Of a stretch of DNA of 64,000 bases, positions 38,999 to 46,143 are shown in pieces. Source of the DNA: a bacterium. GTDB lineage: Bacteria > Pseudomonadota > Gammaproteobacteria > Pseudomonadales > Moraxellaceae. The notes under the pieces were generated by a model. The model had not been told where the DNA came from and made no database searches. It was given only the letters and a program-made list of their open reading frames with translations. The DNA is taken from assembly GCA_029945725.1 (NCBI GenBank), contig JAQSDB010000010.1, positions 24,885 through 88,884 of the forward strand. The letters are read 5' to 3'. The position numbers were made by a program, and so were the translations under genes. Every line of letters starts with the position of its first letter. Position 1 is the first letter of the stretch.

Positions 38999-39055
38999 AG
39001 CTAATGCTTGAGCTAAGGCGGCGGTACGTCGTCAGCCTTGAACGAATTGTTAAAT
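38999..39055 (-). repeat. attC-like recombination site
   Basis: Read on the minus strand, the site opens with atttaac (fits RYYYAAC) and closes with attagct (one mismatch to GTTRRRY). Imperfectly paired inner arms lie between them (gttcaaggc and gccttagctcaagc). The toxin stop codon lies in the first core (att-taa-caa), as in many integron cassettes. No integrase and no second attC is visible, so this is a lone site or a relic. Confidence 0.55.
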
Positions 39056-39340
39056 GCTTTGCTCGCGATTTTCGTAATGATGCCAAATGCGAAGAATGAC
39101 AACGGCTTCTGCATGAGTGGCATACCTTACAATATATTTTCCAAACACCGCATCACGCACAGTTTTTGGTTCTGGCGCCAGCGGAACGCTCCGGCCAATT
39201 TCGGGGAAGAGACAAATATTCTCGATGCGCGCAATGAGCTCTGCAGCAACACGAGCTGCCGCAGATGGGTCTTTCTCTGCAATAAATGCTCGAAGATGAA
39301 TCAGATCAACAACCGCCTCTTCGGAATAGACCAGTTTCAT
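39050..39340 (-). CDS. RelE/ParE-family toxin
   Basis: A 96-residue basic protein of the ParE/RelE fold: an N-terminal strand MKLVYSEEAVVDL, two helices (LIHLRAFIAEKDPSAAARVAAELIARI, given as positions about 13-39), then strands containing GRSVPLAPEPKTVRDAV and KYIVRYATHAEAVVILRIWHH. ParE homologues poison DNA gyrase and RelE homologues cut mRNA; which applies here is not decidable by eye. It overlaps the antitoxin gene by four bases (ATGA). The stop codon lies in an attC-like site, so the pair may be a captured integron cassette. Confidence 0.9.
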   Translation of the reverse strand: MKLVYSEEAVVDLIHLRAFIAEKDPSAAARVAAELIARIENICLFPEIGRSVPLAPEPKTVRDAVFGKYIVRYATHAEAVVILRIWHHYENREQSI

Positions 39341-39609
39341 TGGCCTGCCTTAGGGGGCGGTAGTTCATTGGCGCTGCCCCAGTTCCGCAACCAACTATGC
39401 ACGGCATCACCGGACACTACCTTGCCCTGAGCCACAGACTCCATGGCTTTGAGGGTTTCTTGCCAGCGGGACTGCTCAAGCGCTTGCCGTTCAATGAACT
39501 CACTAAGTGCCTGATTAATGAGCCAACTTTTACTCCTCTGGAGCTTGCTCGCCATGGCATTCAGGCTCTCTTCAACTTCGGGTTGAAGCCGGACAGTGGT
39601 AACGCTCAT
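39337..39609 (-). CDS. Ribbon-helix-helix antitoxin (ParD/CopG-like)
   Basis: A 90-residue protein whose N-terminus (SVTTVRLQPEVEESLNAMA) is a ribbon-helix-helix DNA-binding module. The C-terminal part, with WQETLKAMESVAQGKVVSG, is the usual toxin-wrapping region. It would neutralise the downstream toxin and repress the shared promoter. The ribosome site aaggag lies upstream of ATG 39609. The pair lies between the dead secretion remnant and tRNA-Asn, a common place for stabilising toxin-antitoxin modules. Confidence 0.9.
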   Translation of the reverse strand: MSVTTVRLQPEVEESLNAMASKLQRSKSWLINQALSEFIERQALEQSRWQETLKAMESVAQGKVVSGDAVHSWLRNWGSANELPPPKAGQ

Positions 39610-39635
39610 GGGATATGCTCCTTACAGGTGAATGC

Positions 39636-39664
39636 AATGTAATACACTGTATTTATCTGGGCAA
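39636..39664 (-). promoter_or_regulatory. Promoter and operator of the toxin-antitoxin pair
   Basis: On the minus strand ttgccc and tacatt are spaced by 17 bases. Between them lies the near-palindrome aatacactgtatt (39641-39653), where antitoxin binding would block RNA polymerase. Prediction from sequence only. Confidence 0.5.
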
Positions 39665-39811
39665 GAAGGTCGGTTTGGCTGACTGGTTATGGGGGCAGGG
39701 TTTTGCGCTGTTTGGGGCGTCGGCCATGCCGGTACAACCTCTAAAAAGTTATACCGATTCTTATGCCGATTTTGCGAAAATTGAAATGGACGTTCTCGGA
39801 CACTAGAAAGC

Positions 39812-39839
39812 AAAAAGCCCAGCATTGGCTGGGCTTTTT
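39812..39839. terminator. Terminator downstream of tRNA-Asn
   Basis: aaaaagcccagc / gctgggcttttt with an attg loop. It serves the minus-strand tRNA transcript and is symmetrical enough to work both ways. The region 39665-39811 shows no gene I can support. Confidence 0.88.
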
Positions 39840-39880
39840 GTGGGCTTCAGAACTTGTTTGGAAATTCTGGAGCCGGGATT

Positions 39881-39956
39881 TGGCTCCCCGACCTGGACTC
39901 GAACCAGGGACCTAAGGATTAACAGTCCTGCGCTCTACCAACTGAGCTATCGGGGA
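39881..39956 (-). tRNA. tRNA-Asn (anticodon GTT)
   Basis: The 76-base cloverleaf has acceptor arms tccccga / tcgggga, the D-arm agctcagttggtagagc, the anticodon loop ctgttaa, and the T-arm with ggttcgagtcc. The 3' CCA is encoded. Its 3' end points left towards the putative island. Confidence 0.97.
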
Positions 39957-39973
39957 ATTACTTGAGGCCGCGA

Positions 39974-40002
39974 ATAATAGGGATTGGGGCTGGGGTGGTC
40001 AA
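39974..40002 (-). promoter_or_regulatory. Promoter of tRNA-Asn
   Basis: A near-consensus sigma-70 promoter on the minus strand: ttgacc, 17 bases, tattat, with its -10 element 17 bases before the mature tRNA 5' end. Confidence 0.75.
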
Positions 40003-40030
40003 GCTGGAAAAGCATCTTTTTCGCCGGATA

Positions 40031-40063
40031 AAACAAAGCCGCTCAATAAGCGGCTTTGTTTTT
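40031..40063. terminator. Terminator near the aminotransferase 3' end
   Basis: aaacaaagccgct / agcggctttgttt with a five-base loop and a T-run. It lies about 175 bases beyond the stop of the minus-strand aminotransferase gene and separates it from tRNA-Asn. Confidence 0.8.
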
Positions 40064-40189
40064 ATTTTCAACGGCTTGGATGGTGAAGAATTGAGCAGTT
40101 TTGCTCGTGAATCCAGCGGCTTTTTGCCAGTTCATCACCATAGAGGATGTCGCTCCCGTGTCGACGGGGCCTGGCGCTTGCTCAAGGCG

Positions 40190-40222
40190 CTGGGTCCCCG
40201 CCTGCGCGGGGATGACAGGAGT
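40190..40222. repeat. Dispersed palindromic repeat
   Basis: tgggtccccgcctgcgcgg, then ggatgacagg, forms a small hairpin of a type often seen scattered in proteobacterial genomes (ccccgc...gcgggg followed by gatgac). A single copy is visible in this window. Confidence 0.5.
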
Positions 40223-40237
40223 AGTGGTGGCAGAGCG

Positions 40238-41422
40238 TTAGCCTTCGATGGCCTTTTTGATGCGGCCGATGGCGTCTTCCAGGATTTTGGGTGAGGTGGC
40301 GTAGGAGATGCGCATGTGGCCATCCAGACCGAAGGCGGAACCCGGTACCACGGCGACGCCGACGGTTTCGAGCAGCATTTCGGAAAACTCGAGATCGTTC
40401 TTGAGGCCGAGCTTCTTGATGGCGCCTTCCACATTGGCGAAGGCGTAGAACGCGCCGTCGGCCGGTGAGCAGGACACGCCTTCGATGGCATTGAGGGCGG
40501 CGATCACGTAGTCGTGACGTTCCTTGAAGGCCTTGACCATGGGCAGCAGCACATCCTGCGGGCCGTTGAGCGCGGCTTCGGCGGCGACCTGAGAGATCGA
40601 GGCCGGGTTGGAGGTGGACTGGCTCTGCACGTTCTTCATGGCATTGATGAGCTTGACCGGGCCGGCGGCATAACCGATGCGCCAGCCGGTCATGGCATAG
40701 GCCTTGGAAACGCCGTTGAGCACGATGGCGCGGTCATACAGGTCCGGCGCGACGGTGACGATGTTCTCGAACTTTTCGGTGGTCCAGATGATGTGCTCGT
40801 ACATGTCGTCGGTGGCGACGAGCACGTGCGGGTGGCGGCGCAGCACCTCGGCCAGGCTCAGCAGCTCGGCTTTGGAATAGACCATGCCGGTCGGGTTGGA
40901 CGGGCTGTTCAGCACGAGCAGGCGGGTCTTGGGGGTGATCGCCTTTTCCAGCTGCGCGGCGGTGATCTTGTAGTCCTGGCTCTGCGGGCATTCGATGCAG
41001 ACCGGGGTGGCGTCGGCAATCAGCACCATGTCGGGGTAGGACACCCAGTACGGTGCGGGAATGATGACTTCGTCGCCCTGGTTCAGCAGCGCCAGTGCCA
41101 TGTTGAAAAAGCTCTGCTTGCCGCCGGAAGAGACGAGGATCTGGTTGGGGGCGTAATCAAGGCCCTGATCGCGCTTGAACTTGGCGATGATGGCTTTTTT
41201 CAGGCCGGGCGTGCCGTCGACGGCGGTGTACTTGGTGAAGCCGGCTTCGATGGCCTTGATCGCTGCCTGCTTGATGTGCTCAGGCGTATCGAAATCGGGC
41301 TCTCCGGCGCCCAGACCAATAATGTCGCGGCCGGCAGCCTTGAGTTCGGCGGCCTTGTTGGTGACGGCGAGAGTGGGAGAGGGCTTGATGCTCAGTACAC
41401 GGTCAGACAGGCGGATGTCCAC
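40238..41422 (-). CDS. Aspartate aminotransferase, class I (subgroup Ib)
   Basis: A 394-residue PLP-dependent aminotransferase interconverting aspartate/2-oxoglutarate and oxaloacetate/glutamate. GLGAGEPDFDTPEHIK is near the N-terminus, and NSPSNPTGMVYS is the substrate-carboxylate and cofactor region. The PLP lysine lies in NGVSKAYAMTGWRIGYAAGP (about residue 235), and MRISYATS near the C-terminus supplies the conserved Arg. It is full length. Some family members also accept prephenate or aromatic acids, so the exact specificity is open. It is next to uvrB-region genes, as in Pseudomonas. Confidence 0.92.
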   Translation of the reverse strand: MDIRLSDRVLSIKPSPTLAVTNKAAELKAAGRDIIGLGAGEPDFDTPEHIKQAAIKAIEAGFTKYTAVDGTPGLKKAIIAKFKRDQGLDYAPNQILVSSGGKQSFFNMALALLNQGDEVIIPAPYWVSYPDMVLIADATPVCIECPQSQDYKITAAQLEKAITPKTRLLVLNSPSNPTGMVYSKAELLSLAEVLRRHPHVLVATDDMYEHIIWTTEKFENIVTVAPDLYDRAIVLNGVSKAYAMTGWRIGYAAGPVKLINAMKNVQSQSTSNPASISQVAAEAALNGPQDVLLPMVKAFKERHDYVIAALNAIEGVSCSPADGAFYAFANVEGAIKKLGLKNDLEFSEMLLETVGVAVVPGSAFGLDGHMRISYATSPKILEDAIGRIKKAIEG

Positions 41423-41666
41423 GGCGAAACCTCGTGCAGGACTGATGAAGGAAATGGAGCGGGCGGATGATAACGGAACCCGGCCTGCGCTTGAACCGGC
41501 AGACCGGGGTTTTTGGGCAAGCTTTTAATTAACTTCCGCCCATCAGTCCTCTGGGTACTGTCTCCCAGGGGGTGAGGGATTAAGGTAATCGCTTTAATTG
41601 AGAGTGTTGAACGGCTGGGTTTAATGTATTGCAAGCGTCACGAGCGCAGTGCAGGCAAGGCAAAAT

Positions 41667-41715
41667 CCGGCAAAAAAGCGGAGTTTACTTATCGTAAATG
41701 AGCATTTTTCGCCGG
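41667..41715. repeat. Imperfect long inverted repeat
   Basis: ccggcaaaaaagcggagttt on the left pairs imperfectly with gtaaatgagcatttttcgcc on the right around ttatc. Similar gttact/gtaaat hairpins recur between genes in gammaproteobacteria. The gap 41423-41777 otherwise holds no gene I can support. No clean terminator T-run is present. Confidence 0.5.
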
Positions 41716-41777
41716 GGTTTTCCTCGGTACCCCCTTGAGGGGTAAACGCAGCATGAACAAGCGCAGTAGCTTGCAGC

Positions 41778-42488
41778 TCAGCCGCACTTGCTGTCGCCGC
41801 AGTTCAGGCAGGTCAGACAGTTGTCCATGATGATCATGGCCTTGGTGCTGCACTTGATGCAGAGCTTGGCGCCTTCGGGGAACTGGCCGTTGTCGACGGG
41901 TTCGGCCACGTTCGCCTTGCCGAGCTTGCTTTCGTACTGGGCGCGCTTTTCGGCGATGAGCTTTTTCTGGTGCTCGTCGAGGCCTTCGTCCTTGATCATG
42001 CCGATGCCTTTCAGGTGCGTTTCGATGACGTCACCGATCTCGCTCACCAGCGAAGGGCAGAACTTGCCGCCTTTCTTGAAATAGCCGCCACGCGGATCGA
42101 ACACGCTGTGCAGTTCTTCCACCAGGAAGGTGACGTCGCCGCCCTTGCGGAACACGGCGGAAATGATCAGCGTCAGGCCGACAATCCACTGGAAGTGATC
42201 CATGTTTTTGGAGTTGATGAAGATCTCGAAGGGGCGATGCACTTCGTGCTCGGTGCCTTCGTTGAGCACGATGTCGTTGATGCTGACATACAGCGCGTGC
42301 TCGGACAGCGGCGTCTTGATCTTGTAGGTGGAGCCGACCAGTGATTCCGGACGCTTGACCAGTTCGTGCATGTGCTCGATGTCATCGACCGGCTTGGCCG
42401 TTGCGGCTGCTGCGGGCGCCGGTTTGGTCTCTTCTTCCTTGCCGGCCAGTGCGTAGCTGACAATTTTCTTTTCTATTTTTATGCTCAT
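41778..42488 (-). CDS. nrdJb: B12-dependent ribonucleotide reductase, small chain (NrdJb)
   Basis: A 236-residue partner chain of class II ribonucleotide reductase. The central region (MDHFQWIVGLTLIISAVFRK) belongs to the TSCPD domain. The C-terminus has four Cys in CIKCSTKAMIIMDNCLTCLNCG plus a final CG, forming a zinc-ribbon/redox tail likely needed to re-reduce the active-site disulfide. In Pseudomonas the enzyme is split in the same way. It lies 40 bases downstream of nrdJa on the minus strand and is presumably co-transcribed. Confidence 0.92.
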   Translation of the reverse strand: MSIKIEKKIVSYALAGKEEETKPAPAAAATAKPVDDIEHMHELVKRPESLVGSTYKIKTPLSEHALYVSINDIVLNEGTEHEVHRPFEIFINSKNMDHFQWIVGLTLIISAVFRKGGDVTFLVEELHSVFDPRGGYFKKGGKFCPSLVSEIGDVIETHLKGIGMIKDEGLDEHQKKLIAEKRAQYESKLGKANVAEPVDNGQFPEGAKLCIKCSTKAMIIMDNCLTCLNCGDSKCG

Positions 42489-42528
42489 GATCGCGTGCTC
42501 TTTGGTTCAGGTAAGAAAGGGGCGGGCA

Positions 42529-44685
42529 TCAGAACTTGCCGTAATAGCCTTCCTTCAGTGCGTCATACAGGTTGGCGGCGGAGTGGATTTCGCCGTCGTA
42601 TTCGATTTCTTCATTGCCCTTGGCATCGACCACCGTGCCGTCTTCCAGCGTGAAGCGGTAGGTGGTGTTTTCCAGATCCTTTTCCTTCACCAGCACGCCC
42701 TGAAAGGCTTCCGGATTGAAGCGGAACGTGGTGCAGCCCTTGAGACCCTGCTCGTAGGCATACATGTAGATATCCTTGAAATCCTCGTAGGGATAATCCG
42801 TGGGCACGTTGGCGGTTTTGGAAATGGACGAATCGATCCAGCGCTGCGCGGCGGCCTGTACATCCACGTGTTCTTTCGGCGAGATGTCTTCGGCGGTGAT
42901 GAAATAGTCCGGCAGTTTCTCGCCGGCTTCCTGCGAATAGGGCATGGCTTTCTGGTTGATCAGCTCGCGGTAGGCCAGCAGCTCATAGGAAAACACATCG
43001 ACTTTTTCCTTGGATTTCTTGCCTTCGCGGATCACGTTGCGCGAGTAGTGGTGCGCAAAGCTGGGCTCGATACCGTTGCTGGCATTGTTGGCGAGGCTCA
43101 GCGAAATGGTGCCGGTGGGGGCGATGGAGCTGTGGTGCGTAAAGCGCGCTCCGGTCTTGGCCAGTTTCTCCACCAGCTTGGGCTCGACGGTGGCGAGCTT
43201 TTGCATGTAGCGGCTGTATCGGGCGTGCAGGACCTTGCCTTTTACGGTGTCGCCGATCTTGTAGCCGTCGACGGCCATTTCCGGGCGCTGTGCCAGCATG
43301 GCGGCAGTGATCTCGAAATCCTTTTCCATGATCGGTGCCGGGCCTTTTTCCTGTGCCAGTTCGAGGGCGGTTTCCCAACCCGCAACGGCCATTTCGCGGG
43401 TGACGCGTTCGGTGAATTCCAGCGATTCCGGTGCGCCGTATTTCATGCCGAGCATGGTCATGACCGAACCGAGGCCGAGGAAGCCCATGCCGTGACGGCG
43501 CTTGCTGAGGATTTCGTCGACCTGTTGCTGCAGCGGCAGGCCGTTGATGTCGACGACGTTGTCGAGCATGCGCGTGAAGACGGCGACGACTTCGCGGTAT
43601 TGCTCAAAATCGAAGCGGGCTTTCTCGGTGAAGGGATCGCGCACAAAACAGGTGAGGTTGACGGAGCCGAGCAGGCAGGCGCCATAGGGCGGCAGCGGCT
43701 GTTCGCCACAGGGGTTGGTGGCGCGGATGGTTTCGCAGAACCAGTTGTTGTTCATCTCATTGACCTTGTCGATGAGGATGAAACCGGGTTCGGCAAAATC
43801 ATAGGTGGCGGCCATGATCATGTCCCAGAGGCGGCGCGCCGGAATCGTCTTGTAGACGCGGCAGGCGGTTTTGCCTTCGGGGCTGACGTGATAGCTGTTG
43901 GGCAGTGGCCAGTCGCGCCAGATCACGCTCTTGCTGTCACGCAGATCGACGTTGTCGGTTTCGATTTCGCGCGTGGTGATGGGGAAGGCGAGCTGCCATT
44001 CACCGTCGTTGCGCACGGCTTCCATGAAATCATGGGTGATGAGCAGTGAGAGGTTGAACTGGCGCAGGCGGCCGGATTCGCGCTTGGCACGAATGAATTC
44101 CATCACGTCCGGGTGGCCGATATCGAAAGTGGCCATCTGCGCGCCGCGGCGGCCGCCGGCCGAGGACACGGTGAAACACATCTTGTCGTAGATATCCATG
44201 AACGACAGCGGGCCGGAGGTATAGGCGCCGGCGCCGCTGACGTAGGCGCCTTTCGGGCGCAGCGTGGAAAATTCGTAGCCGATGCCGCAGCCGGCTTTCA
44301 GGGTGAGGCCGGCCTCGTGCACTTTCTCCAGGATGTTGTCCATGGAATCGCGGATGGTGCCGGAAACGGTGCAGTTGATGGTGGAGGTGGCGGGCTTGTG
44401 CTCCAGTGCGCCGGCATTGGAGATGATGCGGCCGGCCGGAATGGCGCCGTGCTTCAGGGCCCAGACGAAACGCTTGTTCCAGAGTGCACGGGCTTCCGGT
44501 GTGGTTTCCACTTCGGCCAGGGCGCGGGCGACGCGCTCGTAGGTGCCGTCGAGCGAGGCATCAACCGGCGTGCCGTCTTTGGCCTTGAGGCGGTATTTCT
44601 TGTCCCAGATATCCAGGGAGGCGGGCTGGAAGGGGATGTCGCGGGTTTCCTTGCTGGCAACAACGTGCAGGTGTACGGGTTCCAT
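42529..44685 (-). CDS. nrdJa: B12-dependent ribonucleotide reductase, catalytic chain (NrdJa)
   Basis: A 718-residue catalytic chain that reduces ribonucleotides to deoxyribonucleotides using adenosylcobalamin and so works with or without oxygen. TINCTVSGTIRDSMDNI supplies the first redox Cys. LKAGCGIGYEFSTLRPKGAY is a class II hallmark, and NPCGEQPLPPYGACLLGSVN carries the active-site Asn-Pro-Cys-Gly-Glu. APTGTISL is a phosphate-binding loop. I start at ATG 44685 (MEPVHLHV) because the upstream in-frame extension runs through the NrdR-like box and promoter region. The gene precedes nrdJb. Confidence 0.93.
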   Translation of the reverse strand: MEPVHLHVVASKETRDIPFQPASLDIWDKKYRLKAKDGTPVDASLDGTYERVARALAEVETTPEARALWNKRFVWALKHGAIPAGRIISNAGALEHKPATSTINCTVSGTIRDSMDNILEKVHEAGLTLKAGCGIGYEFSTLRPKGAYVSGAGAYTSGPLSFMDIYDKMCFTVSSAGGRRGAQMATFDIGHPDVMEFIRAKRESGRLRQFNLSLLITHDFMEAVRNDGEWQLAFPITTREIETDNVDLRDSKSVIWRDWPLPNSYHVSPEGKTACRVYKTIPARRLWDMIMAATYDFAEPGFILIDKVNEMNNNWFCETIRATNPCGEQPLPPYGACLLGSVNLTCFVRDPFTEKARFDFEQYREVVAVFTRMLDNVVDINGLPLQQQVDEILSKRRHGMGFLGLGSVMTMLGMKYGAPESLEFTERVTREMAVAGWETALELAQEKGPAPIMEKDFEITAAMLAQRPEMAVDGYKIGDTVKGKVLHARYSRYMQKLATVEPKLVEKLAKTGARFTHHSSIAPTGTISLSLANNASNGIEPSFAHHYSRNVIREGKKSKEKVDVFSYELLAYRELINQKAMPYSQEAGEKLPDYFITAEDISPKEHVDVQAAAQRWIDSSISKTANVPTDYPYEDFKDIYMYAYEQGLKGCTTFRFNPEAFQGVLVKEKDLENTTYRFTLEDGTVVDAKGNEEIEYDGEIHSAANLYDALKEGYYGKF

Positions 44686-44771
44686 GAAAGTTCTCTGTTT
44701 TTCTATGACGGCGTGGGCGTTACAGGCAAAAGAAGCCGCCATCCGGCGACTTGTACATGCCAAGGGCTGAA

Positions 44772-44962
44772 ACACAATATATTGGGGTTTGTGGGCGAAC
44801 ATTAGGCGCCGGGCCGGCGCCTGTCAATTGAGGCTGGTCTGTTTTTTTATTTTTTAAATTTGATTGAAATCAGTTGCTTATGAGTTTTAAAAAAGTGTTA
44901 TGCAAAAATTGCTGATGCTTTCTCATTTGTGGCAGGAAAAGACATAACACTAGATATAGTGA
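44772..44962. promoter_or_regulatory. Two NrdR-box-like palindromes upstream of nrdJa
   Basis: acacaatatattgggg (44772-44787) and acactagatatagtga (44947-44962) both fit the general NrdR pattern (acactatatatagtgt). The second contains a perfect cacta-gata-tagtg palindrome. NrdR represses ribonucleotide reductase operons when nucleotides are plentiful. The sites are 175 bases apart rather than the usual three helical turns, and the second is close to the stop of the MBL-fold gene. The gap also holds A/T-rich DNA that probably contains the nrdJ promoter. Confidence 0.6.
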
Positions 44963-44986
44963 TTGATTGTTTGCCGGAAAACCGCT

Positions 44987-45946
44987 TCAGGCGGTTTTTG
45001 CAGCCGCTGCTTCGGGCCGGTGTTCGGCTTCATGCCCGTGGCCGCACTGTGTGTGCGGGAAGCGCAGCCGGCCCAGAATGGGCAGCAGCAGGGGTTCGCA
45101 ACCGGCGTCGATGATTTCCTTGATGAAGCCGGGCAGGTCGACGCTGGGGATGAGGTCGGGGTCGGCGTGCAGGGGCGTCATCATGGTGTCCCAGTGACAG
45201 GGAATGATCCAGCGTGGCTGCAGAAGGGCGACCACGTCTTTCACGTAGTCCGGACGGAAGTTGCGGCCAATGGCGCAGAGACAGACGATGTCGGCGCGCT
45301 GGCCCTGCAGCTCTGCGTTGATGAAGTCGGCGCTGTCGATATGCACGATGCGCAGGGTGCCGGTATCCACCAGCCAGTTCAGTACGAGGCCGTGCTTGAG
45401 GTCGCCCATGCGTGGCGGCCAGGCCGGCAGGCGGGTGATGTGGCCGGGCATGGGAATGCGTCCAAAGACCTTGCCGTGCAGGGAAGGCAGGCCGCGGATG
45501 CGCCAGTCGCCGCTCTTGATGTCTTCGCGGCCGGCCGTTTCCAGCAGCTGGTGCTCGGGCAGGCCGGCGGCGCGGCCGACCATGATGGTGGAGCTGGAGC
45601 CGATGAGGCGGGCACCGGTCTGCTTGCAGAGATCGGGTGCGTCGAGGATGTGGTCGTAATGGGCGTGGCCGACAAGGACGTCATCGGCATGCGCAATGGT
45701 CTCGTGGATCAGCCGGGTATCCGGGACCAGGCGTGTGGTCAGGGTCTGGCGCAGGTTGGGGCGCGACAGGTAGGGATCGAGCACGATAGTGCGGTGCCGG
45801 CCCTTGATGATGAAGCCCGCCGTACCCAGATAGGTGATCTCGATCGTCTCGCTGGCGCCGGCGTGCTTTTCGTTATGGGCATCACTGGCGCAGAACCATT
45901 CGGTGCGGGTCTGCTTCAGCCCTACCATGCGTTTCCACAAAGCCAT
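44987..45946 (-). CDS. Metallo-beta-lactamase-fold hydrolase
   Basis: A 319-residue MBL-fold protein. The metal motif is VGHAHYDHILDAP (HxHxDH, about residue 93). Further ligands are likely in SLHGK, HIDSAD and the late PCHWDT. The sequence (ITYLGTAGFIIKG at the start of the fold) resembles UlaG-like or ComA-like lipoprotein-independent hydrolases, but I cannot assign a substrate. There is no signal peptide. The last 20 residues are rich in His and Ala. It stands upstream of nrdJ on the same strand, in a head-to-head arrangement with uvrB. Confidence 0.85.
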   Translation of the reverse strand: MALWKRMVGLKQTRTEWFCASDAHNEKHAGASETIEITYLGTAGFIIKGRHRTIVLDPYLSRPNLRQTLTTRLVPDTRLIHETIAHADDVLVGHAHYDHILDAPDLCKQTGARLIGSSSTIMVGRAAGLPEHQLLETAGREDIKSGDWRIRGLPSLHGKVFGRIPMPGHITRLPAWPPRMGDLKHGLVLNWLVDTGTLRIVHIDSADFINAELQGQRADIVCLCAIGRNFRPDYVKDVVALLQPRWIIPCHWDTMMTPLHADPDLIPSVDLPGFIKEIIDAGCEPLLLPILGRLRFPHTQCGHGHEAEHRPEAAAAKTA

Positions 45947-46143
45947 TTTTTGTTCCGCTATTGTTGAGCGCCCGGGGTTCCGGGCTGGTTTTCAGGGCAG
46001 AGGTATCCAGCCTTTTGATGTTCGCAGCCTAGCAGTGACCGGGCTGGCAGGGCACGACGGGTTCTACGCAGTTTGTCGGTTTTTTGTCGGTTCGATGTGA
46101 TGGCCGCGGGGTGTAAACTGCCCGGCTTGCCACGAGGTATGTC

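Noticed and set aside
19498..39880. Integrase gene for the putative tRNA-Asn island
   Set aside because: All large frames between the two candidate sites were accounted for; none carries tyrosine- or serine-recombinase motifs, so the island claim rests on junctions only.
39610..39880. Second attC site upstream of the toxin-antitoxin pair
   Set aside because: No paired RYYYAAC/GTTRRRY cores with folding arms were found in this stretch.
40190..40222. Terminator for the aminotransferase
   Set aside because: The GC-rich hairpin lacks a T-run, and the hairpin at 40031-40063 is a better terminator. It fits a dispersed repeat instead.
44690..44986. Cobalamin riboswitch before nrdJa
   Set aside because: Looked for because the enzyme needs B12. 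I could not find a B12-box-like core or the surrounding helices on the coding strand; only NrdR-like palindromes and A/T-rich DNA are present.
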